From NCBI GenBank assembly GCA_963971225.1, contig OZ020269.1, positions 80,886,450 through 80,950,449 on the forward strand: DNA of 64,000 nucleotides, read 5' to 3'. A program made the translations under genes and the position numbers. Every line of letters starts with the position of its first letter. Within the stretch, counting starts at the first letter, position 1. The stretch is from Melieria omissa. Its lineage: Eukaryota > Arthropoda > Insecta > Diptera > Ulidiidae. Below are positions 1 to 12,800 of the stretch, piece after piece. Under the pieces are notes generated by a model, which searched no databases, had not been told where the DNA came from, and saw only the letters and a list, made by a program, of their open reading frames with translations.

Positions 1-430
1 TTTCTCTCAATAAAATACAGAATCAATAAAAATTAGTATAGCTTTGCAGAAAGATACTGAATACAGCCGATTCTTATTATCGTAGTGGGAGTGGCAAGTA
101 CGCATGACTAACCTTACATAACCCGTGTCTGCCCAGTAAAACGTAAAATCGTCTAGTAATGCTTATTTTTAATCGAAAATTGCCAAATAGTCGAATTTTA
201 CTAGCCACGTGGTTTACAGGTGGGCGTGGCAGGCATACAAACGCAAAAAATCGGTTACCAAACCTATAATTTAAAAAAAATGCAAACATCACTTGCAACC
301 GTTGCCTTCCATTTGTACGATATGTCGTACAAAGCTTTGCAACCCTTGTGGTCATTTGTACGATATATCGTAAAATTTTTTTAAAGACTCGGGAAAAATA
401 TTTAGACGCAAAAAATGTTAAATTTAACGC
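1..430. repeat. Dispersed repeat copy cut by the window edge
   Basis: This stretch is closely similar, in the same orientation, to 54530-54950, differing by scattered substitutions and small indels. Both copies share a block reading like TGGGAGTGGCAAGTAC, then a pair of near-palindromes of the type GTACGATATATCGTAC about 45 bp apart, then a GACTCGGGAAAAATATTTAGA-like end. Similarity stops at about 430 here and about 54950 there. The minus-strand frame through it (77-442) resembles no protein family I know. I read it as one end of a mobile or repetitive element whose remainder lies outside the window. Confidence 0.7.
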
Positions 431-3034
431 CACATAAAACAAACATTACCCAATATCTGCTCCAGGCTCCACTGAAAACAAATACAATAAATTCAGGGTT
501 CTGACGCTGAAGGCAAGTTAGTCCTCACATAACTAGCGATGCTTTCATCTGCCTCGCAATCCATTTGGCAATCCATTTGAAAAGAGTCTTGAGTGCGCCA
601 CTACTCCTGTGGTTCGACTCTAAAGGCACAACATAATAGAAATAGTGACGTCTATATAGCGATAGTGCTTATATCATTCTGCCGCATAATAAGTTTGCAT
701 TCAGTTTCAAGTGCTTAGTTGGCATCTCAAAAGTTGCACAATATTGCGCTCTTCCATAATTCTGAAATATTGATTCGGATGATGCGAGGCTAGCACATGC
801 GCGTATCATATACAAATTCCATAAGTATGTGCATTATTTTCACAGAAAGTCGCGTTAAGGTGCCTACTGTAGACTGCCTTGCGGCTTATCGACATTATTT
901 TAATGGATCTCGGTCTGGTCAACGAAAATGAAACGACCTGATGGCGTACACAACAATTGGCGCCAACTTGGCACCACTTTGTATGGAAGCACGTTTTCAA
1001 GCATGAACTCACATACGCCTCTCGCCTCTGAAATTACAAGTATTTAATCTCCCCGTTGCGATAGAAGATCAAAGCCCCCGTGCTGATTTAATATCGCGCG
1101 CTGACATGGGAATCGATTGAGAGATGCCGCTCGATGATATGAGAACAAGTTCACGTAGTTTTGTACTGTGCTGTATGGAGTCATTAACGTTTGAAGTAAG
1201 GCATTAAATGTGCGGGGCTTTCACTTCCGTCATGCAAACTACATAAAAGTACATACACTTATGGTCAGGTAAATAAGAACACGCTCAGCCGATGTTTAAT
1301 TTTCCACAGATAGTTTATTCAATATGTTATACCTAATCAATACCTGTGTAGTGACAGATAAAAATCTAACTTAGGAATTGTTCTTATTTATCTGCCCATA
1401 CGTGTATGTATGCATATATAGGCACAAATATTTTCAAATTCTGTATGTTAGGTAACTCATATGAAACGTTCAAGTATTCTTCTAGACATGTGTGGGGCTA
1501 ATTATTATATCCTCAAGGGCTAGGCCCACTAGTTCTAGAGAGATCAAGAGATCGACACTATCACCATTAAACTTAATATTCCGCACCACAACCAATCGAT
1601 GAGCTGTTTTATAAACAGGCTGTGTCGCTCTCGGCAATTACTCTTTCACTCAACGCTCTTAACCTTGCATTACTTTCGTCGGGGTGAAATCCACCCTATT
1701 AGTTCAATTTCTCAGTAAAATATAGATTTTTTATCAAAACCAACATAAAGTTATAATGTAATCCACATTTGCATATTTCGGAAGGTTTTAGAGTATATTG
1801 TTTTAAAAAGTAACTGGGTGTATTACACCCACGATAGTAGTGGCGTTATAAAATTGCTGAATGCTTAACACCCATTATTAGTAATGAAGTTTTATTTTTT
1901 ATAAATTACATTTACATATTTGTATTCATGTTTTGGCGATGACTTTTTTTAATAACGTTAATACCATTTATTTAGTAGAAAATCCTTAAAAATTATGCTC
2001 TAGGATAAGTAACAAAATGTTTATAACATTAAATTTGTTATATCTTAAAATAATAAAGTTAGAAGGACGAAATTCAGGGATGTAGTAGTGTACATATTAG
2101 TCCTTAAGATATACTTTTTTCAAATTTTGTTTCCAATAAATTTTGGAAATTTTACAGGATATTCAAGGATAAAGTTTTAAAAGGACATTTTTAATACCTC
2201 TTCGTCCTTTTGTACCAAAACATTTAATTTTCTAAGATTCTAAGGATTTTTCTGTTTCATTTGATATCCATATTGTTATTCGACAATGCGCTCAATTTTT
2301 GAAATAACTCCTTGAAATAAACATGTCCTTGAAATTTCAAAGTCCTTAAAAAAAAATCCTGACGCCAAAGAGAAAAACCAAAAACGCAGTTTTACTACAT
2401 TTGGCCCCTAGTTTTGCAAATATATAGATTTTTCGTGTATTTGGAAATATTTTAATTTTTGTCGTACGGTGTAAAAAGTAGCAGGTATATTGTTGATTTT
2501 TATTTGAGTTTTTACGCAAAATTTTACCTCGGTCCGAAAAAAATTATTAATTAATTATTTATTATTTATTTGTTTAGCTTTCTAAATCACTAAGCCCAAG
2601 AAACATAAATTATTAAAATTAAATATTGTGCAAGATGTGGCTATTTTCCAAATACAACTTTTTATTTCATCTTTTTTTTCCTTGAAATGAGGTGCACATA
2701 AACAAATTGTTTATATTACCTCAATGGATATGTAAAACGCATAATAAAAAGTTGTGGGTGGATTACACCCATAGATAGTAATGACGTTAGTGTAATAGAC
2801 GATAGTAATGGAGGGTTAACTTTTGTCGATGTTGTATTGAACAAATTGGTTTAATTTCCAGTTCCGTCGCCCACTCGATGACCTTAAACGCTTCTGACAC
2901 AAAATTCTCAACGAGAAGAAAAGTCAAAAACCGGGGTGTCTCTACATAATGAGAGAAAGCGGTGGCGTCCTACATAAATATTGTATCTGCAACTGAAGGA
3001 GAATTTAACATTTACAAAGCTCTTTCCTTACTTA
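431..3034. other. No gene seen; degenerate motif repeats at 1684-2830
   Basis: There is no coding signal. AT-rich DNA between 1684 and 2830 carries several small palindromes of the GGGTGNATTACACCC type (near 1684, 1818 and 2755). Two of them are followed by similar text (GATAGTAGTGGCGTTA near 1838, ATAGTAATGACGTTA near 2773). This could be an old decayed element, but no clear termini or target-site duplication are visible. Confidence 0.3.
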
Positions 3035-4361
3035 GGGTCAGATGGGGGAAATGTAAACAAGGGGTAAATGTAAACAGCGGTTATTTTATGCTTTTAAAAT
3101 TAAATGCAACAGACCATGACCCAAAAAAATATTAATTTAACATGTCCTTAAACTGTCGCCGAACTTTCACGTCGGTGGCTTTCAAATATCAATGAAAGTT
3201 TTAGTCTTAAAGAGAACGTGTGTTCTAAAAGTGAAAATCACTTTTGTAAGTATTTTTTAATTTGTGTGTGAAAGTGCTTAAACTAAAATTCTTGTAATAT
3301 TGTAACTTTGTTTATCAATCTTAGAGTGTAAGGAACTAAAATTGTTGCTGTCTTTCCTTAAATTTGTAATTATTTTGTTGTTTTTTTCGTGTTTACATTT
3401 CCCCCAATAATTTTTAGCATGTGGGGTAAATGTAAACACTTTTTTGGGGTAAATGTAAACGTTTTTTTCTGAGAGCCTTCCCGGTTCGTATCATTTCCAG
3501 TGATCAGAATGCCACGAACGTATGTAAGGAAGAAGCCACTTGTAGAGTACGACGTAAAATATGTAGAAAACGCTGCTAATGATACTATAAGTAAGGAAAA
3601 AAGCCAATTCCTAGACTTAAGCCAATGAAGTATAGTGAAGTTTTGACTTCTAACAAAGTTCTTAAGCGACTCAAGGAAAAAAGTCAAAAAGATAGCAAAC
3701 AAAACCTCTAAGCCCAAGAGAAAGTCTGTTTTATAATCTAAAAACCGCTTCCATAGAAAACACGAACCAAAAGCACGAGTACAAAGGACTCTGCAAATGG
3801 AAAATACGTTGTCTATAAAGATGGTAGCGCATGGAATGAGAAGTTTGAAGTTGATGATGTAGATGAGAAGGTGGAGCTGGAATCCGTGGATCCAGCTAGG
3901 CTTACAAAAGGTAAATTTCTACTGATCAAGTTTAAGGGAGATAGCAGATTAACTATACTTTTCAAATACGTATGCGTTATACAACCCTACCAACAAAATG
4001 ACGATATTGACAAAATCTCCTCAAAAGTGTGGGCACCTTGAAGAAACCTTGAAGAATACCTACCTAGATACCGAAGTCCCGAGTGTCTTAAGGGACCGAA
4101 AGCACTGTTTCCTTTTACCCCTGAATTCTAAAAATAATTTGGGAAATGTAAACAACACCGGGGTAAATGTAAACACCACTCTTTTGCGCTTCGTTGGTTT
4201 TAAAGAGCGAGTTACTGATCACCAGTGCAATACCTGATGTTTTTTTAAAATAATGTTAATTTTCGAAAGTAGAAAAGGTGTCCTAAAAAGTATTTTTTCA
4301 GTTTTTTCAAAGTACTTGCGCAAAAAAAGCAAAAAGTGTTTACATTTCCCCCATCTGACCC
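3035..4361 (+). mobile_element. Deleted pogo/Tigger-like DNA transposon
   Basis: Near-perfect terminal inverted repeats of about 25 bp (GGGTCAGATGGGGGAAATG inward at the left, its complement at the right) are flanked by TA on both sides, as expected for the pogo branch of the Tc1/mariner superfamily. Inside are about eight copies of GGGGTAAATGTAAAC or close variants, some inverted, clustered near the ends. At 3509-3628 a short frame begins MPRTYVRKK, like the N-terminus of Tigger/pogo transposases, and ends after 39 codons. Around 3796-4050 a frame (GKYVVYKDGSAWNEKFEVDD, then LTKGKFLLIKFKGDS) resembles the C-terminal tail of the same family. The DDE catalytic core between them is missing, so this is a non-autonomous internal-deletion derivative. 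Confidence 0.75.
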
Positions 4362-4969
4362 TAAGCAACATAACGCCCATGTAGAGCATGAAAATTGCAT
4401 AGCAGGTGAGCTGGAAAAACGGGGTAACACGCTTTTAAGAATCCCACTTCGCACCTGCAAGTTGATTATTCCTTTATACTTGAATATTACTGGAAGACGC
4501 TAGAGTGAGAGGCGAAATCGTCGGGGCGAAATTGACAGGCCACGTCTAATTTGGTCCCCATGCATATAGATATACATATGTGTATATCTCAATAAGAAAA
4601 ACAGCTTCGTGGTCGAGTGCAAAAAAATATAAAATCAGCATCACACTTGTGGTCATGTGAGAAACCAATTCATACACGACCATTATTGTGTGGGAAAAAT
4701 TAGGAATGCACCTGACACGATCATGATCTTAATCATCATTGCTTATGTACTCAAAATGTGATAATTATTCTAACATATATATGTAGTTTCACTTTAACCA
4801 GTTTGTAAAACTCCGGATACAGCTCAGCCGGCACTTTAATCAATACTTACACTCTGCAGGCCAGTCAAGAACCAGTAAATTTAACTGATACTTAGTAAAA
4901 ACATCGGCGTGAATATGCATACAAAAATAACACCCTCAAAATTTTGAGTAAATTGCAAAAAACTGCCAT
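4362..4969. other. Intergenic; fragment of a foldback repeat at its right edge
   Basis: No gene is seen. At 4930-4966 about 36 bp (ACACCCTCAAAATTTTGAGT onward) duplicate sequence also present inside the adjacent foldback element at about 5074-5110. The element therefore probably inserted into an older partial copy of itself. Confidence 0.4.
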
Positions 4970-5280
4970 TACACCGGCACACAAAAAAAAAGTGGTGTGT
5001 ACATTTGACTAGACCCACATATCCTTATGTATTTCGGTGCGCTGAAACCGAATCCGAGGTCAGTTTGGTCCGTACACCCTCAAAATTTTGAGTAAATTGC
5101 AAAAAACTGCAAAAAATGGCTAAAAATCGCAAATAATGGCAGTTTCTTGCAATTTACTCAAAATTTTGAGGTTGTACGGACAAAACTGACCTCGGATTCG
5201 GTTTCAGCGCACCGAAATACATAAGGATAGGTGGGTCTAGTCAAATGTACAGACCACTTTTTTTTTTGTGTGCCGGTGTA
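4970..5280. mobile_element. Foldback MITE with TA target site
   Basis: The two halves are inverted copies of each other over about 138 bp (left arm 4970-5109, right arm 5138-5280) with only a few mismatches and a short AT-rich loop. The ends read TACACCGGCACAC and GTGTGCCGGTGTA, consistent with a TA duplication. No coding capacity exists. It sits about 115 bp upstream of the SLC6 start codon, so it lies in the promoter or 5' UTR of that gene. Confidence 0.8.
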
Positions 5281-5395
5281 ATAGTAACATAACAACAACA
5301 GTAACGTATCGTGAGTTTCACGGAAGCACAATTTAACACCAAAAACCACTAACCGGATAATCACAAAGTCAATTTACTTTTCAGAAAAAGTCACC

Positions 5396-8300
5396 ATGGA
5401 TACCGATTACAAACTCCAACAAACCGTTTCTTTCGTCAAAGGCAACGATGTGGTAAGTCACTTGAAACCATAGAGAATCACTTAACCATTATTTCAACGT
5501 TTCAACAGACATCCGTCACTTACAATGCAGCCGCGAGCCCCACTTCGTCCAATTCTCAGCGCCAGCAGTGGAACAGAGAAATCGAGTTTCTGTTCTCCTG
5601 CATTGCACTCTCAGTGGGACTGGGAAACATTTGGCGGTTTCCTTTCATAGCGCTGGAGAACGGTGGCGGTGCGTTCGTAATACCCTACATGATAGTATTG
5701 CTGCTGATAGGACGGCCCATTTATTACATGGAAGTGATTATTGGACAGTTTTCAAGTCGGAGCGCAGTCAAGGCCTTTGAAATAGCACCATTAATGAAAG
5801 GTAAATACTTATGTTGCCGCTCCTCTGTAACCTTGCTCCTAAAATGCTTTTATGCAGTCAGCCGCATACAGAATTGAAAGAATAGAATAGAAAGATCAGA
5901 ATAGCTTAAAGTCTTAAGAGAAACAAAAACTATGTAAATATTGAAGAGGCAAGCGTATTTGAACGCTATCTCTTCACATTGTAGAAAAAAGTAGTAAAAA
6001 GAAGAGGAACTTCATATTTATATATTCAATTTGTTATTTCTAAGTACATACAGTCTGTCCAGTAAAAGCGTGATCGACCAAATTTTCACTTAGAGTACCG
6101 TTATCAAAAAAATTTGAATGCACCTAAGAAGCCTCATCATTTTTGTAATACGCAGTGCAAAAATTGTGGGTCTCGTGAAACAATAACAAAGTACAGGGTG
6201 TTTTAACAAGATGAGCTCCGCTTGAGAGAAGCGACTTGAAGCCGTATTCCTTTGTCTACACCCAAGAGGGCCGTAAATGTCACGTTTAACTGCAGCAAAA
6301 TATATGAAGAAGTCGAAGTCATTCGTAACAAGATGGACGAATCGACGATTTGGCTGGGCGGGGCCTTGAAAAAAAGACCTCCCCAAAACAGGACAAGAAA
6401 ATAATTGATTTGTTTGCGACGAAGCCGGAATTATCGTTGCGTAACGCTAAAGCATTTTTAGAGAAAAGTGGTGCTCAAATATCAAAAGGGACGATTCGAG
6501 GACGTTTAAGAACTAACGACGTTAAATACCGGAGCTCTTTGAAAAAACTGTTGCTCTCATCATCACACGTTCAACAACGGCTTCCCTGGGCTTATGCCAA
6601 TTCAGATAGGAATTGGAATAATGTAATATTCACGGATGAATCCTAATTTTGGGCAAATAGTAGCATAAATCGATCTTGGTGTGCCGCCATCAACCGATTG
6701 TTCCATCGAACTGTTAAAGACCCAGTAAAGGTCCATGTTTGGGGCTGCTTCTCAGAAAAAGGATTTGGGCGACTTTTCGTTCTTACCACCAACTTGAACG
6801 AAAAAAGCTCAAAGCTGAAAAAGCTTTATTACCATCAGCTGCGAAGATGTTCAGGAGAAGAGGACTCTCTTGGATTATACAAGAAGACAACGACCACAAA
6901 CATCGCAGCCGAACGTGTGCTGAGTGGAAACAGCAAAATGGGGTAGAAGTGTTAGATTGGCCCTCACAGTGGCCTGATGCCAACCCGATAGAAAATGTGT
7001 GGGCAATTGTAAAGCAGAAACTCAGAAGAAATACTATATGGACAGCAAAACAGTTATCGAGACAAATTCGGCTGATTTGAAGTCGATTGCTTCGGCAACT
7101 TGCTTAAATCTTAGCGCAAAGTATGGGTCGGAAGTTTGAGGCCAGTAGCGAATGGTGGCGACTATACCTGTTATTAAAAATATTACGTACAATAAATATT
7201 ATAAACGCGTACAATGCAGTTTGTTTGAAACGAATCGGACAAATAGTTTCCAAGTTACGACGATCACGCTTCTACTGGACAGACTGTATATGTAAACGAA
7301 TATTTGTTTGTCATTATTAAACTTGGAAAGTACTCGGCCGATTGATCTGAAATTAAGACACAATGGGTGGTATGTCCAGAAGAAGGAATTTCAAGAACGA
7401 GAGGGTTGTTGACATCTTGATTTTGGATATCTTTTGTTGCTTATTGGCGAGAGGTCGCGGCACTGCCCACGTAGTCTTTAATATGGATAAGAGCATGGCA
7501 CTTTTTTGCGAACCGAATTTCCTGTATAACTTTGGATGTATAAATCGTACGTTACGAAAATGTTCTATTCGATTTTGATTGGATTCATACAGCCTGTGTG
7601 ATTAACTATTTCCCAACAATTTTATTAATGCTCGTTCCTTTCGCCCCTGTACCTACATACATATGCAAGGGCGCATGTATGCATTTAAGAAATGCACCAG
7701 CACTGTAACACATTCAATTTGCAGGAATAGCTTATGGACAGGTGTATGCAACCGCACTTGCCACCACTTATTACGCCTGTGTTATGGCTCTGACAATGAA
7801 ATATCTGATATCGTCGTTCGCTTCCGTCCTTCCGTGGACTACTTGTCAGCCCGACTGGGGAAATACCTGTATATCCGCAACCTCATTCAATGCGAGCGCG
7901 AGCAACGAAACTCGGGGAGTTCGCATTTCCTCGGCCGAATTGTTCTTTACGTGAGTAATTCCACGCAACATGCGCAGCTGACATGTGTAATCTGGTGGCC
8001 ATCTTTGACCATAGGAAAACTGTACTTCAAGAAAAGGACAACATTGAAGACGGCATTGGCGCACCCAAGAGGGACCTGATGCTATGCTTGGTGGCTGTTT
8101 GGGTCATAATTGCTACTACTTTAATAAAAGGTGAGCTCTCTCCACAGCACGTTCAGAGAGTTCAGCTTTGACGCTCGCGGAACATTCTTTCAGGCATTCG
8201 CAGCTCCGGCAAAGTCTCCTACTTTTTCGCTCTGTTTCCGTATGCTGTCATATTTATTCTTTTGTGGCGAGCCCTAACTCTGCCCGGGTCCATAAATGGC

Positions 8301-9840
8301 ATTGTGTATTTTCTGAAGCCGCAGTGGGACCAGCTTTTGAATCCAAATGTACTTACCGCTATAATTCAATGTAATCGTGCGCAGAATTTCACTCACAAAT
8401 TACAAATACTTAGGTATGGTATGCTGCCATCACGCAAATGTTCTTTTCGCTGGCCATCTGCTTCGGATCTCTTATCATGTACGCGTCATTTAATAATTTC
8501 CGCAAAAACATCTACAAGTAAGTAAACGTAAATTAGTTCGCCCTTTAACTCGAAACGATTACATTAACCAAACGCCTTTTACAGAGACGTGATAATAGTG
8601 ACTACGATCGATTCGTTTACGTCAATTTTGGCCGGGTGTGTCATATTCGGCATACTTGGCAACTTGGCATTGGAAACAAACACAGCCGATGTAGCGAAAG
8701 TGGTGAAAGGAGGCGCGGGATTGGCTTTCATCTCATACCCGGAAGCGATTGCAAAGTTCAGATATCTGCCGCAAATGTTCTCTGCCCTGTTCTTCACCAT
8801 GCTGCTCGTCCTTGGTAAGACTTAAGGCTTCCACTGTTCAAGTACAAATGCCAGATTAGACGAGCACTCAAGAGATGCAGTAATATCGCATCATACCCAT
8901 TATCTCACCTACTTACCACTGTAATCCATTTCGACGATCATGCAAGAGACTTTGTTCATGCCAGTACAAGTAGTGTGTAAAGTGAACACTTACGATTAGT
9001 TGCCTTTAACCAATCTATTCCCATAATCAAAGGTGTTGGTAGCAATATTGGCATGGCTTCGTGCGTTATCACCGTTGTAAAGGACCGTTTTACCCACATA
9101 CCACATTGGGTAATAACCGTAGGATTCTCGACGTTGAGTTGCTTATGCGGATTAGTGTACACGACACCTGGAGGCCAGTTCATCTTGAACCTGGTGGACT
9201 TTTTTGGCTGTTCATTTATAGGGCTGGTCTTGGCGATTGGGGAAATCATGACAGTGTCATGGATATACGGTGCGTACATACTATAGCTGCATATGCGCTG
9301 TCCTTGGTGATGTCACTTAGCACAACGCACTCACTGTATTCCTCTTTTGTATCGTTTGCAGGCGTGAAACGCTTCTGCCGTGATATTGAGTTCATGTGCA
9401 ACAGAAAGACTGGTCTTTACTGGCGCATCTGCTGGGCGATTATCACGCCTGGCCTCATGTTTCTTGTGCTGATTTATACACTTATTAACTATAAGCCGCT
9501 TGACTACAAGGGCACCCAATATCCGAGTCTGGCATACAATGTTGCCTGGCTAATGTGGTTTATCGGCGTGGGACAGCTCCCGTTGTGGGCCATATACGCA
9601 ATCTACAAGCAGCCCGGTAAAACAGTCATAGAGGTGAGTTCAACGCAATTCCGCTTCAAAACCAATCCAGCGTCCAATTCGTATTCCTTCGCGCAGAAAG
9701 TGAAAGCGGCGATGCAGCCCACCTCCAACTGGGGCCCAGCCAACTCGAAGGAGCATGCCGAATACGTTTCGTACATGAACAGCTTCCAATTCGTCAAGGG
9801 AGGGTGGTGCGCTCGGATGTACGACAACATCTTCAATTAA
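5396..9840 (+). CDS. SLC6-family sodium-dependent nutrient amino acid transporter
   Basis: This is a plasma-membrane Na+-coupled amino acid transporter of the neurotransmitter:sodium symporter family, of the insect NAAT type. I infer coding exons 5396-5452, 5509-5800, 7725-7950, 8015-8130, 8194-8348, 8414-8517, 8585-8814, 9033-9269, 9362-9633 and 9697-9840. All phases match, giving 610 aa, close to the usual size. Exon 2 carries TM1 with the family signature [10 protein letters not shown] followed by ENGGGAF. Exon 3 encodes the large extracellular loop with two cysteines (CQPDWGNTC) and N-glycosylation sites NAS and NET. Later exons supply further hydrophobic segments, e.g. [19 protein letters not shown]. 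An acceptor (TTTTCAG) just before the ATG at 5384 implies a 5' UTR intron. The 63-nt last intron (9634-9696, GTGAGT...GCGCAG) has no stop and keeps frame. Removing it matches the usual KQPG...EKVK...WGP tail of the family. The exon 5 donor (GTACTT) is weak. Substrate is not predictable. Confidence 0.93.
6051..7286 (+). mobile_element. Tc1-like transposon (DD34E), inactive, in SLC6 intron 2
   Basis: Terminal inverted repeats of about 26 bp (CAGTCTGTCCAGTA, then AAGCGTGATCG, one mismatch between ends) are flanked by TA on each side (6049-6050 and 7287-7288). The decayed transposase runs on the plus strand from about 6215 to 7079. It shows an N-terminal helix-turn-helix region ([17 protein letters not shown] near 6280), a second HTH (6350-6560), NVIFTDES with the first catalytic Asp (stop codon directly after, 6644-6646), [19 protein letters not shown] with the second Asp and [11 protein letters not shown] with the catalytic Glu. 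Spacing of 34 residues fits Tc1. A frameshift and a stop break it, so it cannot encode an active enzyme. It is intronic to the transporter gene. Confidence 0.9.
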
Positions 9841-9885
9841 AATCAAACTCAAAAATTCTAGACAGTAATTAGTTTACGCCTTAGA

Positions 9886-9891
9886 AATAAA
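9886..9891 (+). terminator. Polyadenylation signal AATAAA of the SLC6 gene
   Basis: A canonical AATAAA lies 46 nt after the SLC6 stop codon, a normal distance for a short dipteran 3' UTR. Confidence 0.6.
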
Positions 9892-12800
9892 ACAAAAGTT
9901 AAGTCGAGTTGTGTACTCTCTCTTAGTTGGTTGCTATGAGTTTATTGCACAATATCCGTGTTTGAGGCTCAGTTCACACAACAGAGCCGTGGAGTTTGTT
10001 TCACGGTCGTTACCTTTTAATTATTTTAATTTGAATAAAATAAATCGAATTTTCCGAAAAATGCAGCCATGCAGCTTTGTGTACTTTCTGGCAAGTTATA
10101 TCACCGTAGGACGTGCTGCCAACTGTTGATGGCTCCATCAGAACACCAGAGGTATTAAGCGATATTTCTTGTCCGCCACTTATGCATAATTTATTTCACC
10201 GACGTAAAGCATCGGGTACAGCTAACCGAAGCAGCAGCATACGTTTTAATAAGTAAATTTCAATCTGCATTGAGTGCAGTCAAATTCATGAAGGTACTTT
10301 TAGTGTATTGCGGTATTTGTTAATATTAAAATAGCACTGCTTTTGTTAGTTTCATGAGTATTCTTCTGCCTATTTATCACAGCATTTTTTATCAATTTAA
10401 AAAGGTTTTGCGTTCTTCTTAATGTCGAGATAAAAAGTGTCAACACTGAGTTACATATAATTCACTCATAAGCACAGTGTTGTATGCAAAGCTTAAACAT
10501 ATTTATGGACGCATATGCACACATTTTATGTATTCATACGTATGTGCCTTAGCAAGCGTTTTTTTATATTAATTCGTTTGTAGGTAAGAAAGTTAAAATT
10601 CATAACTACGTGTTCAAGAATAAGTATAAATAGACTTTTATTGCTTCCGAGTTTCGTGCATTTAACTGTTAATTGGCCAAGGAGACTTGTTTGCTAGATG
10701 CTCAACCACCGAATATTTTACTAATACAATATTGCAGTTGGCAATTTGATGAAAATTATCGACCATGAGAAAACTGGAAGTTTTTCTCTCTTCATTAGTA
10801 TACATATAGTGCTAATGTTGTTTCCGAAATTGTTCCCAACATACAACACTAAAACTAACACAAACTACAAGCAACATGTAAACGTTACTTTTTTCAACCG
10901 AACTTAGTTTTACGTTTGATTTGGTTCAGTGACAATAATGGCAGCTCTTAAAAAATAGTAGAAGCATAACTTTCTTCTTAAAAGATTGACTTAATTGGAG
11001 AGTAGATATTTTTAAGTATTTAGTAGTTTTCTATCAACTGAAGTTGCAGCACTATAATCAAATAATTATCACCTATTTTTGTAACATTTTTTCTCTATAG
11101 TTTGGTGTCCAATTGGCCAGAATTATGCAATTTCAGAGTTTATTAGTATATCTGTGCTCCTAAGTATGTAAGTGCAATATTAATGATTGCTAATGGTCAC
11201 GATTCCCTGGCTTATTAGTCATTTACGCAAAATAATAATAATCGTACTAAACGCAAGACACCAAGCATGATACGCGATGCATTTCAAATAGAAAATAGCA
11301 CGAATTATTCAAAAGTGCTGGTATGTTTTGAGTTGCTCATTGTTCTTCGCAACCAATACCTGACTGTTCTACTGAAGCAGAGTAGTTGAAAATTTTGGCC
11401 AAAACTGTCTAAAGTAAGAATTTAGCGTCAACGGCGTTACTTTCCGAATTACTCAAAACGTTATTCGAACAAATGGATCATGTCGTGAAACAAAGTGGAT
11501 TTTTATAAACTAATAAATAAATTTTTTCGAAAAGTAAAAATGTTTCCATAACTTAAATTTTTGTTGGATTTGTGTGTTTACAAAACAAGGCCCAATTTAG
11601 TCCTTGATAACATTATCGGTTGCATACAGTTAAGCTGCGATCTCAAACCACGTTCATCAAAGCACATAGTTCAATTATTAATCTGCTAATAAGAAATCGA
11701 GAATGCAATTTTGTCCACAACATTGGGCAATGCATTTGGCTATGGTGCTGACAAATTGTTTGAGGCTTTAAGCTTATAAATATATATTTTTCCTTTGGGA
11801 AAACATTGGGGCGCATCCATGCCGCGTTTAGTTATTGGCGTAAATCTGTTGGCATATTCCTATAAGGTTATTGTGATAAATTATTTTGATTTGTTTTTCG
11901 CAATTTATCCAGTGATTGTGTTTACCTACTTCAAATTGTTTACTTGCTTGTTCTAGTTTTATTAGTTGTTTCGATTTTTGTGTTTCTATGTTGTTGCAAA
12001 TATCAAATACGATGTTTTGTATATGAATGTGTACGTATATGTCCTTGGGGGAAAATTAAATTCCCAATGTATGTCATTTCGCAATGGAAACATTTGACAA
12101 TTTAGGCATCCGACTACCTATATATGTATGTTTGTGTATACAAATGTACTCATATGTAAAACTATAATATGTAAATATTGTTCTTTGATGTTACATCAGA
12201 TATCTAAGACATACATACGCATATCCACAATTGATAAGTTAGGAAAATTTCATTTAAAATATGACAGATAAGTCCTTGCGCGCAAGCTGGTCCTACGAGT
12301 GTCTTCTTTTAAAGACTCTATATATTACGAATTGGTCTTAAATTTTTAACTTGATGATGATTTTTTACTTTAATGAAGTAGATCCCTTCACCAGACGCAG
12401 CACGATCAGTCATTCGAATAGCATGAGCATGCACTTTAATGGGCTGAGATTACCTGAAGAGGACTTCTAAAAACGGGGTATATTGTTCAAATCACTGAAA
12501 TCGATCCTTAATTATTTCTCATTTCCAAATGTTCAACATTGTTTACAATGAATGTTTTCCGCGAATACATAAGCACTACGGCAGTTCGGACCTTCAGTAT
12601 TGGGAACGCCTTCAATTCAAGTACAAACGCAGAAAGAGTAACCCTTTTTAATTGTAAATCAATTTTTGGTTTGTGATCTGATGTATTCCGTTTCAAACTA
12701 TAAACATATCAGTTTTTTCGCTACCGTTTTTGTCAAATTATTTAACTATGAGCATAAATATGTTTGCGTTTTCGATACAAGCATTTGACCGCATCAAGTT

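Noticed and set aside
77..442. 121-codon open frame at the window start
   Set aside because: It lies in a dispersed repeat, is not kept open in the second copy near 54.5 kb, and has no recognisable motif.
9634..9840. SLC6 tail read as one uninterrupted exon from 9362
   Set aside because: An exact splice pair removes 63 nt and restores the family-like sequence, so the continuous reading is probably intron retention.
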